From Cryptomeria japonica (Eukaryota > Streptophyta > Pinopsida > Cupressales > Cupressaceae), in the NCBI RefSeq assembly GCF_030272615.1, contig NC_081407.1:268554075-268618074 (forward strand): a stretch of DNA of 64,000 bases, read 5' to 3'. Below the pieces are notes generated by a model. It saw only the letters and a program-made list of their open reading frames with translations, was not told the origin of the DNA and ran no database searches. Position 1 is the stretch's first letter. Every line of letters starts with the position of its first letter. The position numbers and the translations under genes are program-made. This document shows positions 1 through 11,769 of this stretch, piece after piece.

Positions 1-2198
1 GCTCCAAAGTCAAGGAAGAAGCTTATCAACAGTAGACTAAGATGTATTAGCACATCATGGAGTATATACTGTGAGCGCATTGAAAGAGTCTTCCATACTC
101 TCTGTCTTATCAAATTTAAAATGAAACTGTTAAAGACATAGCTACTTCCTCAGGTATGCATATGTTAGTGGCAACCATTCATTCAATATGATCCGTTTCT
201 CTACTAAGCTATTTTACGTCTCCATATCATTACATTGGTGCTTTCCCAAGAGATAATTCCTTTCCAATGCTGAAGCTGCAAACTAACAAATGTGAACCAT
301 GGATTTTGATATCTACAGATTAGTGTATGGATTTCCTGCTTTACAAGGATTACATTATTCAAGGAAGAAATAAGAAAACATGCCCTGTAGAATTGGAAAA
401 ACTAAAAGAATGGAAGATGTAATATTGGCTTGGAATTCAAGGATTCAACTTTCAAGGGTATTTAATTGTAGTTTTTTCAACATATTCAAGGTATAAATAT
501 TGGCTCTGCCCTAAGAATTCTGGAGATGGAGTTTACTTTCTTTTTAAGAATCTTTGTTTTGTCATGATCTTAAGAGGCGTTTATAATATAAATTAATAGT
601 GAAGGTTTCTTATTTTACTTGGGAACAACCATTTGTGCATGAAAGATGTGCTATTATATTATATTAAATAATAACAATATCACTAATAATAATCAATGAA
701 TTTATAGTTCGATTGCGTTTAAAGTTGTGCATTTTTTCCCCTTTATTTTATATTTAATTTCCTTCTTTTATATATATATATATATATTAGATTTTTCTTC
801 ATTTATTTAGTTATCCTCTCACTTTGTCAAGTGTATTTGCTTGCTTAATTTAATTATTTGTTTTGTTCTTTAGAATTTATTTATCCTTATTATTTATTGG
901 AATTTATTTCTTCTTGTTTATTCATTTATATATATCCTTTCATTTATTTTCTTTCTTTTCTATATATATATATATATATATTTATTCTTGTGCTTTATTG
1001 CATCTAGAATACTTCCGTACATAAGTGTATTTTCTCATTCCTATGTTGTTTTGAATCTGTTTATAATATTTATTTGTCTATTATCTTTGTTATATTATTT
1101 GTGTCTTCCATCTGACCCCATTTGCTGTGTTGCCTCCATGTCCTCCTCACTTTTAAGCTATCCTGGTCTGCCATGTACTCATTTTTATTCTGATGGCACT
1201 CAATCATCCTGATGATGGATCACAGAGTGTGATCCAAAACATTGATGCAAAAAATAACACACAATCTAATCCATAGGCAGTTGTTCCAATTTCATGTATT
1301 GTGGAAAATTGGGTCTTTAATGGATTCCCCAGTGTTAGCGATATTGCCAAGATGATATGATGGTCTTTCATCTTGATTAAAATATCATTTTTTCTGTTGC
1401 TGGAACTTTTCCCAAGGCTGGTTTTGAAAGTTTTCAGCTCTTTAGCATTTCTTCAATTTGCTTTAAATAACTTTCAAAATTTCTCTGGATATGAAGATGA
1501 CATACATTTGATTTACAATTTACATTGCATTTAATTTGCAAATTTCATAATAATCCTTTACATCTGCACATACAATATTCTGTTAATTTTATGCATCTAC
1601 CAAAGAACTGACAAGATATGCTTATTAGAATCTTATCTTTATAGCCTTTAGTTAGTGCAACTGCATAATGCCAGCTAACTAGAATGAGCAGTCCCATAGA
1701 GGGCGTCAGCATGGGTGACTATGGTCCGTAAGCATGTCAGTATTATAACAGGCAGTTATCTGGTTCTGAAAACTGTGATATAAATTTGGCTATGCAAAAA
1801 TAATTGCCCCAAAACTCATGTATTCGTTACCTGCTTAATTTCATCCCTTATCTGGTTGGTTAAGACACTTAGACTACCTGTGTCTCCATGGGGAAATAAC
1901 CTTGGCTGGAGGATGCTGATAGAGTCAGTGTTAATTGTATCCTTTGGTGGAACATTCAGTTTTATACCTTTGTTTAGCTCTCCTCTGAAGCAGATTTTTG
2001 TCCTTACAACCCCTGTTAATTTAATCTTACGAACAACTTAATCTGCTAATAAACCAGGTTCTGGGTGAACATGTTTCTTTTCTTGTATTAGAATAATATT
2101 AAGATATAATATGGTTTTTGGGGATCTAATTGAAACATACTTACAAAAACCAGCTGAGATACATTTTATTTATCTGATTCATTTAAACCATTATAAAG
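1..2198. other. AT-rich intergenic DNA, no gene seen
   Basis: I found no coding similarity on either strand. The short open frames here have no recognisable domain and mostly lack an ATG. Two short TA microsatellites are visible at about 768-788 and 961-980. The stretch around 560-980 is very AT-rich. Confidence 0.6.
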
Positions 2199-4407
2199 TT
2201 TTTTTTTTTTGATAATTTATGGAGGGATCTATTGGTATCTTCACCCATAAGAAAATGAGCTAAATGTGTATGATGAAGCAGAAAGGTCATAAATCCCAAC
2301 AAACAAATTAAATGGAGAAGAAAGGTCAGAAGGCCAACACAAAAACAAATTCCCAAGAGAACAAACAACATCCACCAATAGACAAGGGGGCTAAGCCAAC
2401 TCGCTTTTCTTGTGAGGCTAGAGAACTATCTAGCTGAAGGCTTTTTTCCTTGACGCTGATTTCCTACTAGTCACAGGCACCCAGTCATCCATAGAATCCA
2501 AATTTGCACTAAGAGTCAAAGAGGCCAAATGAGAAATAGGGGGAATCCCATCCAGCATGGTATGAGGGGAGCCTACATTGGGTGGCAAAGGGGATGGCTG
2601 AATCTGCTGCATGTCTTGAGGAGAGAATACTGGACCAGGCACTCTCCAGAAGAGGAATCCTTGGGACAAACAATATCCCAGAACAAGGGGGAGATCAAGG
2701 AGGAGAGGCCTTATTCAAAACAGGTGCTGTAGAGGGCCGAGGGTACTGATCAGCCAGAACCAACAGATGGTGACACTTGGCCCCTTTCCACCAGGAGGTA
2801 GTGACATTGCCTTTATCTTTCTCTTGTGAGCAAATCTTGGCCAAATGCCCATGCATGGAACAAAAATGACATCTAAAGGCAAACCACTCATAATCCAGGG
2901 TTTACTTCCAAATAATTCCCCCACCTTTAACCAAAGTTGCCAAATTGGAATTGGGTATGGGCATGTGGGTTGGTTATGCTATGCTATTATCGCAATCTGT
3001 TTGGGGCTGAGTGCAATCTGGTTGTCTGTACAAAAAATATAAAAATCACGAATATATAAATATTTGCAGCCTACAAATAGGAGTTGAGTATGTAATACAA
3101 CATATCATACATATGCTAACCAAAACAACCATAAGTACTACAAATACTGTAATACAACATATACTGATTCAATATCAATGTAAATAAGCAATAATTTAAT
3201 AAATATTTTAAATAAAGATACATTTATTCACTTATTTAAATCAAACGAAATAAATAAAAAATAAAAGGAAAAGATAAATTTGGAAAAAAAGACAAAAGTG
3301 AAGAAATTTAAGCGAACATTACAAATGAGAAAATATAAAATATATTATATATTGTCGATTCTAATATTTGGCAAGTATCAGAAAAAGCAAACTAAGAGAG
3401 GTATATCAGTTTTTGGGTATGACAAAGATTAAACAGGAGATACTAAAATTTAAAGTGTATCCATTTTTATATATTTTGTTTTCTTTCGATGGTTCTCTGT
3501 TTACTGCAACTCATTTTCTGAATGCAGAAAATGCATCTTGTTTTCTGTTGGCTGTGACTCGTTAAACACACATTGAAACTGTTACCATCGTTTAGGGTTT
3601 CGGGCACATGTTTTATAGTTTAAAAGTCAGATGAAATGCGTCAACCTCAAATCACAGGCATGTGCATTGACTATTTCAAACGATTTCAACCTTTAAAAAA
3701 TGTACCCTGCCCAATTCTGCAGGCATTTCGTACCCAAATCCAATTTTAAAATGAATTGTATCCAGGTATGCAGGTTTTTTCTGTTGATTTGGTAACATAG
3801 TTTTCTAGTGGACCAACTGAAATGTTCATCTCAACATGAACCCTTGTCTAAGTAGGAGGAGAGCAGGAAATTGTCTCAACTTCAAGTGTTATCAATACAA
3901 AAGTGCTTAAAGAGTTACCAATAGCAGTCAAAACTCTGGGTTTGCAAAAACTAAAGTGTAAGGTTGGGCAGACAAACCCTACTGGAGTGAGAAAAGATTT
4001 CATCAGGAGAGAAATCATGGTACCACAGCTTCAAGGATTTACCTCAAGATTGAGACTCCGTTTACAGGAGAAGCTGCCTATCCTACTTGTCCTTGCAAAC
4101 CACTGTAAAAAAGCTCTGGTTGTAAAACTAAATCATCTCTGAAAAGTGGTTTCCACACCTTGCAAACCCAGGCATTAAAATCAGCCAAACTTGGCCAAAG
4201 GTTCTGAAACCTGCAGATTAAATGAAGCTCAGAATAGTGGTCCATCTCTTCAATCACCCCGGGGCCCAGCTCCAACATTGGAATGATATCAGATTTGAGC
4301 CAGTTAGGAGGGGGATTCCATCCTACAACCCTGCATTTCACCTTCTGAAGCAACTTCATCCTGTTGCAAGTTGTGCGCCCTTGGTCTCCTTGTGCTGTGC
4401 ATCGCAA
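2199..4407 (-). pseudogene. LINE ORF1-like gag-like protein relic with zinc knuckle, interrupted
   Basis: Read on the minus strand, 4407-4078 encodes a segment with the motif LICRFQNLWPSLADFNAWV, followed through about 3780 by a frame with VLTAIGNSLSTFVLI. These resemble the DUF4283 gag-like domain of plant LINE ORF1 proteins. Further downstream, 2871-2830 encodes C-H-F-C-S-M-H-G-H-L-A-K-I-C, a clean CX2CX4HX4C zinc knuckle, and a basic C-terminal tail lies near 2430. A run of 12 T at 2199-2210 (poly-A on the minus strand) follows and could mark the 3' end of a retrotransposed copy. Such proteins bind LINE RNA. The frame is broken by stops and frameshifts, and by about 850 bp of unrelated sequence at roughly 2930-3780. 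Family assignment rests on motif memory only. Confidence 0.55.
2930..3780. other. Non-coding segment interrupting the LINE ORF1 relic
   Basis: The LINE-like reading stops near 3780 and resumes near 2925 on the minus strand. The sequence between is AT-rich and shows no coding similarity. Its right edge (about 3695-3780) contains spaced GTACCC and GTATCC words. A similar arrangement occurs at 6925-7000, so this may be a member of an uncharacterised insertion family. I could not define terminal repeats or a target duplication. Confidence 0.35.
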
Positions 4408-4422
4408 CGCTCGGGTTTGTTA
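4362..4422 (+). repeat. SINE-like repeat, short copy
   Basis: The words GTTGCAAG, TGTGCGCCCTTG and CTCGGGTTTGT occur here in the same order as at 6172-6222, with small internal differences. It overlaps the 5' end of the minus-strand LINE ORF1 relic. Confidence 0.45.
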
Positions 4423-4425
4423 TAA

Positions 4426-5382
4426 TGTGCCCACTTTGAATAGAATTTAATATTAAATAATAATAATAAAATTAAAATGTTAAAAATAAAAATAAAAATA
4501 TAAAAGAAGACATAAAATGAAAAGTTGTGACTCCCTCAAACATGAGATATAAAAGGGAGAAGAGAACCTCATTTGAGGGGGGATAATTTGGAAATCAGAA
4601 GTGCAGATCTGATTGTGAGAGGTTGTGCCCCTTTCAAAGGGCAGAAATAATGAAGAGTTGCACTCTTTCAAAGGGTGCTAATGGTGAAAGGGCGCGTCTC
4701 TTGCCAAAAGGCATACATGATGAAGAGTTGTGACCTCTCCATCACATTGAGAGATATAAAGGAAAGGAATCGAAAGCCTTCAGTGAGAGCACCATCGATC
4801 AGATCAGATCAGAACTGTTATTAAGTTATAGGCAGTAACATCCTTGTTCTTGGTGGTATGCCTGGGGATTATGGAAAAGAAAAGAAGAAGCATACACAGC
4901 AGAGGCTATCGAATCATAGGATAAATATAAATAACAACCTTCAGATAAAGGAGAAGCATCTTCAATAATCAGCGAACTGAAGGGATCAAGAACAATGGAA
5001 CACCAAGACATAAATATACAACAGACTGCTACATTAGGCAAACTGTGAGAAATTAGAAATATAAAGGACCAGCCAGCATTACAACCATATCATCAGTTAA
5101 TGCAGATCTGGTATGATCTTCCCTTTTCACGACTTTATAGCATAATAGAGTATAATTGCAGATCGAATGTCTATAAAGATTATATAATACCTTGTGGCCA
5201 ATTACATTGGGTGTATCATTCTTGGTAATAAACAATGCAATAAGAATTTATTTATAATTACATAATTATGAATGATATACATAATTCTTATTATATTTGG
5301 CATAAGGAACAATCAATGATGGAAAATTATATATATTGAGCAAACTACCATGACAGTAATATAAGGAAGTACAAGGAGGGAG
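4426..5382. other. Non-coding, LTR- or promoter-like stretch with degenerate repeats
   Basis: Between about 4540 and 4780 a degenerate unit built on 'GAAGAGTTG...TTTCAAAGGG' recurs several times. Two TATA-like words of the form GAGATATAAA lie near 4541 and 4749. The second is followed by a short ATCAGATCAGATC run. This could be the promoter part of an old LTR, but I found no LTR partner in the window. Nothing coding was recognised. Confidence 0.3.
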
Positions 5383-5800
5383 AACAGTGATGAGGTCCTC
5401 CTCTAGGTAGACCACCTCATGGTAGTTGACCGATGGTCCCGTGAGGCCAAGGGGGTGTAGACAGAGTCCACTGCTCTTGGACCTAGAGGGGAAGGACGTT
5501 TAGGACACCCTATTGTATCTTTCCGAACACTATCATGGTTGATTATTGAATTAAGGGAATTCTAACCACAAGAGAATGATAAGGATGGAAGTGATGAAGG
5601 GGAACGGTGATAGGATACCTCACTAGGTAGACCACCTCATGGTAGTTGACCGATGGTCCCATGAGGCCAAGCGGGCTCTGGCTTTCACCCTGCTCTTGGG
5701 CCTAGGGTAGAGGGTCTCTTGGACACCTTATTGTTCCTCCTTACTCCCACTTTTTAATGGTTGATTTTCGATAAGGAATTGGACAAAAACTATGGTTAAG
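5383..5800 (+). repeat. Two-copy direct repeat, 220-bp period
   Basis: A block containing CTAGGTAGACCACCTCATGG and the following 'TAGTTGACCGATGGTCCC' starts at 5403 and again at 5623. The copies also share the 'TGCTCTTGG(A/G)CCTAG' and 'GGTTGATT' words further on, so the whole unit is duplicated with moderate divergence. No coding content was recognised. Confidence 0.7.
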
Positions 5801-6007
5801 TTAATGTTCCTAACCCTAAGTTTAGAGAATTTATGCTTAATTGTCTTTCTTAGAAGATTCATGTTGCAAATTATATACATTTCAATGGTTTCCTAACCTA
5901 TTGCAAGATCTCAATCGGGAATGCTTCCTGTTCCATTTATTGTTTTACATGGAAATGGTGATTTAGGGCAAAAATTAAGGTTTTTCCTAAAAAGGGACAT
6001 TACATTT

Positions 6008-6360
6008 GTGACATGGCTTAATCGCCTCCTATGGATTCTCTAAGTCTAGTGGTTGTATCGGGTATTAACAAGTCGATTTTTTGGTGCAACCACAACCGTA
6101 CTTCTAACAAGTAGTCTCAAAGCCTGGGTCACAGATTCAAACCCCCTTGCTTGCGTGGGGGGGGGGGGATTGTTGCAAGGTGTGCGCCCTTGTGCAGTGC
6201 AGCGCTTGGGTTTGTGACATGGGTTAACCGCCTCCTGTGGATTCTATAAGTTTAGTGGTTGTATCAGGGATTAACTCGTCGATCTTTTGGTGCAATGACA
6301 ACCGTACTTCTAACACATCCTTCAAAGGCACAGTCACGGGATGTAGAGATCCCAAAGGAC
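6008..6360 (+). repeat. Tandem SINE-like repeat, 206-bp period
   Basis: A unit beginning GTGACATGG starts at 6008 and again at 6214. It contains a stretch like a tRNA A box (TAGTGGTTGTATC) and, in the first copy, a B-box-like GATTCAAACCC. A G-run at about 6157-6168 and the GTTGCAAGGTGTGCGCCC word lie between the copies. The arrangement suggests a tRNA-derived SINE, but no intact tRNA fold or poly-A tail is evident. The identification is tentative. Confidence 0.45.
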
Positions 6361-6734
6361 TAGGGCCACACCCAGCAGCAAAAAACCCTAACCAAAGCAG
6401 CCAATCCATTTGTAACAGCACAACTAGAAGAGGGAGAGAGTGATTAGAACCTGCAACAACATTTGTAGTTAGACCTTAATGACTAGCAACAAACACATTG
6501 TTCCCAAGCTAAGCTGCTGAATCGTGGGATTTTTTGGGTAATTTTGGGTTCGAAACGTACTGGAATTGGGTTCTGAAATGAATCTCTTGTGGGTAGGTCA
6601 GGGGTTCATGTTTTTAGATGCCGAAATGTTCCCAAAATGTTTAGTGATTCTAGTTTGATCTTTTTGATATTGGAAACTGAATTTAAATTAGTATGTTATG
6701 TTTCAAAGTTTGAAATTTGTAGTGGTTTTGTTTA

Positions 6735-6825
6735 GCACGCATGCGCGTGCACACACACACACACTGATATATATATATATCTATCTATCTATCTATCTAT
6801 ATATCTATATATATATATATATATC

Positions 6826-6880
<55 letters not shown>

Positions 6881-6890
6881 GTACGTACTT
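6735..6890. repeat. Compound microsatellite (CA)n, (ATCT)n, (TA)n
   Basis: A short GC/CA run (GCGTGCACACACAC) leads into ATCT repeats and then a long TA tract ending in TACGTACGTAC. The 85-residue open frame through it is a translation artefact of the repeat. Confidence 0.9.
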
Positions 6891-7229
6891 ATGTATGTGT
6901 TTTATTTTTGTATGAACGTACAAAAAATGTACCCAACCCCCCAAAAAATTTCTGACGTACTGGCATTTTGTACCCATGATCCTGTACCCATTCCCGTACC
7001 TGATTCAACAACTTAGTGAATCCCAAGCAAAGAAGAGAAATCCACAGTTGACATTGTGCAAACCTGCTTAAAACAAACTCAACTTGATGATCAACCAATG
7101 TGACGAAGCAAACTATCCTAATCACAAAAATGAAAATTGATTGATCCAATCATTATTCGAAGAGGGGGAAACACTTTTTGAAGGGAACATAAATCAATTC
7201 CCAAAGTTAGAACTACTAATAACCGAGCT

Positions 7230-7437
7230 TAAGAAGAATTCCCATTCTCACCATATGAAGAATAACAAGTTCTTCAATCTCCCAATCCAACACTACCAAT
7301 CTTATCTTTGCTGAGAAAGGAAGATGTGATATACCTTCATTGCCTAATCTGTCTGCCATCTTATTTCATCCTCTACAGCAGTGAGAAAGAACTATATTTT
7401 AAAAAATGACCCCTAATTTATAAATGCCAGTACAATA
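7230..7437 (-). pseudogene. LINE RNase H domain, C-terminal part
   Basis: The minus strand reads HCCRG-stop-NKMADRLGNEG followed by about 35 more codons to a stop near 7233. The 'ADRLGNEG' word is the typical end of the RNase H (RVT_3-type) domain that closes many plant LINE ORF2 proteins. The frame has at least one in-frame stop. It looks like the continuation of the RNase H piece at 9900-10211, separated by the inserted LTR element. Confidence 0.6.
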
Positions 7438-7448
7438 CTTTTGATCTT

Positions 7449-7749
7449 CTACCTCCATTTCATTCAATACAAAATTATGTATGTAGGATTTTTTAGATCC
7501 TATATCATAGGGAACAAAATCTATAAATATATGAGTTGTTTTAACAACTCATAATACAATCCCAACCAATTGCTTACAAACCTAAAATAGCTACGTGACT
7601 TATTATTATAACTCACTTTTATTCTAACATACTACATGCTATTATTCTAATTGACCACACTAATAACGTTAAGCTTTTTCTCAACAACTTAATATTTATT
7701 ACACTTATGATACTAATTTTAACACCTATGTGAACACTAATCTCTAACA
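7449..7749 (-). repeat. Left LTR (3' LTR) of the short LTR element
   Basis: Direct repeat of 9596-9899. It ends at the TCTCTAACA boundary, and its outer (left) end is not well defined. Confidence 0.65.
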
Positions 7750-9536
7750 CACCCCCTTAGTGTGAACATGGGGAGAAAGAACATCACACAAGTTGGAAAT
7801 AGAATCGTATGCCTATGCATACTTTTAGGTCTGCATACTGCTATCTGGATCTTGCTGCACATGATCACCTACATACGAGAACTTATCCCGCTTTCACTTC
7901 CAGTAAACTCATCACCGGCTGACCATACTTCCAAGAAGTCCGTCAGTTAGAGGATCTTTGTAGTCAGCTGCTCTCCTATACAACTGTTTACAATATCGAT
8001 GATGTCCACATTCTCCTTTTTTTTCAACTTGAACACTTTCAATTGTAGTATGCCAAATTCTTTTGGCTCATGATCTTGATTCAAAGGAAAGGTACCTCTC
8101 ATCAACCTTTCATGGTTTTCACACAGGTTTACCACAAACCTAGACACGAACAGGAACACCCTCATCGATTCACCTCATATGGTTTTTTGGATCACTACTA
8201 ACCTTTTCAAGATCCATGAACTGCATTACACTGGAGTGTTTGTTGACAACAATATTTTTTCTCCAAGAGGAAGTACTCACACAAAAATAGAAATTAAAGG
8301 AAATGCCACTAATAGCTAAAGTGACCTCATCATTAGTGGCTGATGAGAGGCGCTATTGTTCTCCTTCCTCCAGTTGATTTTTTACGTGCTAAGCAAATTT
8401 GGCTTTTGAGGCTAGCAAATTTGGCTGTTGAGGCTCATTTCACAGTTGTGAGGAAAGAATATATCCTCCCCCCCTTGATGTGAACTTCTTACAAGAAGTG
8501 TCGGGTACCACTGATCATGCACTCCAATTACAACTGAGATAGTTTTTATTTTTTGACACTTAGAATTTTTGACATACATTCTTTTGATGACACAACAATT
8601 AACGACTCATACATTGAAGAGAAAAAATAGACCCTATTCTAAGAATAATGATACAACTTGACTTTGAGTTGCATACAATACTTTCATACTAGTACACTAA
8701 AAACCAATACTTGAAAACACTTTAAAACTAAAGTAAATAATACATTTTCCCCATAGAACTTGATGCTCATTCTAAACCAAAAGTAAAAAATAAATCAATG
8801 ATATGACAGAAAAACAAAACAGCATGGTTATGTTCGATACTTGTCTGGTCTGTGACAATACTCTAGGACCTCATGAGTGAGACTCCACAGACTCAGCTTC
8901 CTCTGCGCTTCTACAATTCCAAGCCTTGCACGACCTTACTAGAAATATTAGTCAGAATGGACTCCCAATGCAACCACTGTCCAACCTACAGATTTGGGCA
9001 CTCAGATTCTACAGCTTTGCAACAAATGTTGTATATGAATATACCAATTTTCAGCATCATCTGAGTCTCCAGCAACAATATGACTCAAAATGGAGTCATT
9101 TCGCTGTCAGGAAAGCATTAGTTTGCTCAAGCAACCGGAATAATTCTCTCACACTCCAATGCAATGTCTTATGCCCGTGACACTTGTCCGCAGCAATTAA
9201 GATAATCATTGCCATAGAAGACCCTCACAGAATGGGTGATGTAATAAAGAATGACCAATAAAGAATGTCTCCAGAATTTCTTGAGTGAAACGAAACCCTA
9301 TGATGTGTCCTTCTGCAATCATTTTCTAGTCTCCTCGAATCGGCTTGACTTAAACCACAAATTATCAAAACCTCAGTGTTGGTGAAGTGCCATCATCAGG
9401 AACCTTCCATTGGCACTCACATGCACATTATACTAGACCAGATCTTCAAATCGCTGCCTTCAGGCTATACGCTCTACATTCTCCTTCACCGCAAAACTAT
9501 CACAAACACAGATACTTTAATGGCTTTGATACCATA

Positions 9537-9899
9537 TAGGAAAATATGTAGAAAGTTAGAGAAGCCAAATAGTTTTATGCACTGAATAATAATGCTTCTA
9601 CCTCCATTTCATTCAATACAAAGTTTGTATGTATATGATTTTTTAGATCCTATATTATAGAGAACAACATCTATAAATATATGAGTTGTTTTAACAACTC
9701 ATAATACAATCCCAACCAATTGCTTACAAACCTAAAATAGCTACGTGAGTTATTATTATAACTCACTTTTATTCAAACATACTACACACTATTATTCTAA
9801 TTGACCACACTAATAATATTAAGTTGTTTCTCAACAACTTAATATTTATTACACTTATGATACTAATTTTAACACCTATGTGAACACTAATCTCTAACA
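9537..9899 (-). repeat. Right LTR (5' LTR) of the short LTR element
   Basis: It runs from just after the primer-binding site complement (ending 9534) to CTCTAACA at 9899. The first 60 bp have no clear match in the left copy. Confidence 0.6.
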
Positions 9900-10211
9900 C
9901 TTCCAATCCTTCAAAGCACTGTTAATGCAATTGTGCAACTGTTGATAACAATTTGAGAATCCCTCTCAACTTGAAGAGAACCACGTTGAATCAAAACTAC
10001 CCACTTCATACCTTTGAGCACGGCAAGTGCTTCAATTTCATTGTTATACTTACATCTAACAAAGAAAGGATCAAGGGGAGATCTTGAGGCAACCCTTGCA
10101 CCAACAAGGCTAGGATTGCCAAGCCATGCACCATCAAATTAATTTTGACAAAACCTTCCTTGGGTGGAACCCATTTAGCCTTGTTTCTCTTATCCGAACT
10201 GATGATCCTAT
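9900..10211 (-). pseudogene. LINE RNase H domain, N-terminal part
   Basis: On the minus strand, WVPPKEGFVKIN is followed after a one-base frame change by DGAWLGNPSLVGARVASRS. Further along come NEIEALAVLKGMKW and VERDSQIVIN. These carry the Asp (DGA), Glu (EIEAL) and Asp (RDSQ) catalytic positions of the RVT_3-type RNase H found at the end of plant LINE ORF2. The reading stops at the junction with the short LTR element and seems to resume at about 7437. It is a pseudogene because of the frameshift, the stops and the insertion. Confidence 0.65.
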
Positions 10212-10679
10212 TAATAGGGGATTGGATCTATAATTTTAAATTTATTTTATATATTTAATAATATATGTGTAAATTATAACATCCTTAAATTTACTATGAT
10301 ATATTTATATTTTAATATATTTAAAATATTTCATTAGTTTTTCTAATTATAGTAATTTACTATTTTTAAATTTAATATCTTTAAAATATCTACATTAAAT
10401 TTTAATTTTTAAATATATTTAACCATAATATAATATAATTAAATTTACATTAACTATAGTTATAACATATTTATCTTTTAATATTTTCAGATTCAATATA
10501 TTCTTAAATATTTAATTTAGATTTTTACTTATCTACTTATTTTGTAATTTGTAATTTAAAATTTAAATTATATTAATTAAAATTATTATTTTTGATCAGA
10601 TGTGCATGGAAAAGGATATGGTATTGGACATGAATATGGTGCGTTTTGAAGATCCCCTAATATAGATATGACTAGATGC
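10212..10679. other. Very AT-rich spacer, no gene seen
   Basis: Long runs of A/T with ATTTAA and TAATAT words fill this stretch. No open frame, terminal repeat or motif was recognised. Confidence 0.6.
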
Positions 10680-11480
10680 AACAATTATTAAATTTGGGCA
10701 AAATATTGAGCAAATCTTTATTGATCGTCAACAATAATACATACTAGAGATAATTGATTAAAAGAGAGAATTGACCGACCACCCAAAACTACGTATGCTA
10801 TTGATAGTAATAATAAAGTTAATCATTATTGTTAATATTATTACAATGATGTAATATTTTATTTTTATTTATTCTAACAATTACTCCCTCATTACATTAT
10901 TTTCTTAAAGAGTACAAGTCAAGAAGTTTGGATATTTATCCAACTCAATTGCTGCAAGTAATTGGTAAACATATCAAGATGTTGCTCCCGAGTTAAACAA
11001 TGGTGGAGTTGACTATTCTGTTGTTGCACATGCTCATGGATGTGGTGGCATTGAAGCTCAATATGTTTAGCACGCTCATGAAAAAACGTTTGATGAATGG
11101 GCTTCAATGCTCTGAATTGTCACAAAATAGAATTATATGTTCTTTCTCAGGCACATCCATTCTTGTCAAGGTGTGACATAACCACATCGCTTTGCAAATA
11201 GCTCCACTAGCAGCATGATATTCTACTTTTATTGAAGAGCAAGCAACAATTGTTTCAAATTTTACTACCCTGTGGATCATGAAAAGGAAATGAAGTAGAC
11301 CTTCTATCATCTAAAGAAAAATGTTCATTTAACTTAAATTCCATGCCATACTCTGTTGTACCCCAAATGTACCTCAAAACTTGCTTTGCTGCTTTCCAGT
11401 GTAAAACCTTGAGTTCTTGTATTAACCTTGAAAGATAACTGATATTTGGCTTAGTGTAGGTCAAATAAATGGCATTCACA
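10680..11480 (-). pseudogene. Copia pol 3' end (RT tail and RNase H) with adjoining LTR relic
   Basis: Three minus-strand pieces line up with the end of a Ty1/copia polyprotein. 11479-11255 encodes ISYLSRLIQEL and HWKAAKQVLRYIWGTTEYGM, typical of the RT/RNase H connection. 11310-11104 encodes the RNase H region with VEYHAASGAICKAMWL and CDNSE. 10919-11107 encodes the region where copia proteins read 'KHIE...' and 'ADIFTK'. They are in different frames. A purine-rich GAGGGAG lies just 3' (minus strand, about 10,880-10,900) and then TGTTAGAATAAA begins an LTR that reads left from 10,879. The far end of that LTR is not resolved. Confidence 0.65.
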
Positions 11481-11769
11481 ATTAGTTAAGAGTTGCATTC
11501 ACCTAAGGTGATGGATCATGTTTGGAAAGTTGCTTAATGGTCCATAGTGAGGTAATAAATTTATTTTTCTTACAATTTTAACTTTAATATCTAATTGTCA
11601 TCTGATAAAATTTAACATTCAATTGTACCCATAATTTTTAAAGCTTTTGTTTTTAAAGTTTTAACATGTAATTAGTTTTTCGAATGTTGTTTCAAAGTAT
11701 ATTTGCTCTATCATTTCACCTGTTATGGGTATAATTAGGCATGCCAATGCAAACTCTACTAGCCTTGGA

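Larger units (their letters stand above)
7438..9899 (-). mobile_element. Short non-autonomous LTR retrotransposon (copia-like), minus strand
   Basis: Two direct repeats of about 300 bp (7449-7749 and 9596-9899) are around 90% alike by eye. Both end on the plus strand in CTAATCTCTAACA, which is TGTTAGAG on the minus strand, a normal LTR start. Next to the right copy, plus-strand GCTTTGATACCA ends at 9534. On the minus strand this is a TGGTATCAAAGC primer-binding site. The left copy is followed by a minus-strand purine-rich run (AAGGGGG). The 1.8-kb interior shows no gag or pol similarity, so the element would need proteins in trans. The outer end of the left LTR seems eroded or truncated by about 60 bp, and no target duplication was found. 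Confidence 0.7.

Noticed and set aside
6008-6180. A true tRNA gene
   Set aside because: A- and B-box-like words are present, but I cannot draw a cloverleaf and the spacing is wrong.
6698-6955. 85-codon frame through the TA microsatellite
   Set aside because: The protein is just alternating Tyr/Ile from the repeat.
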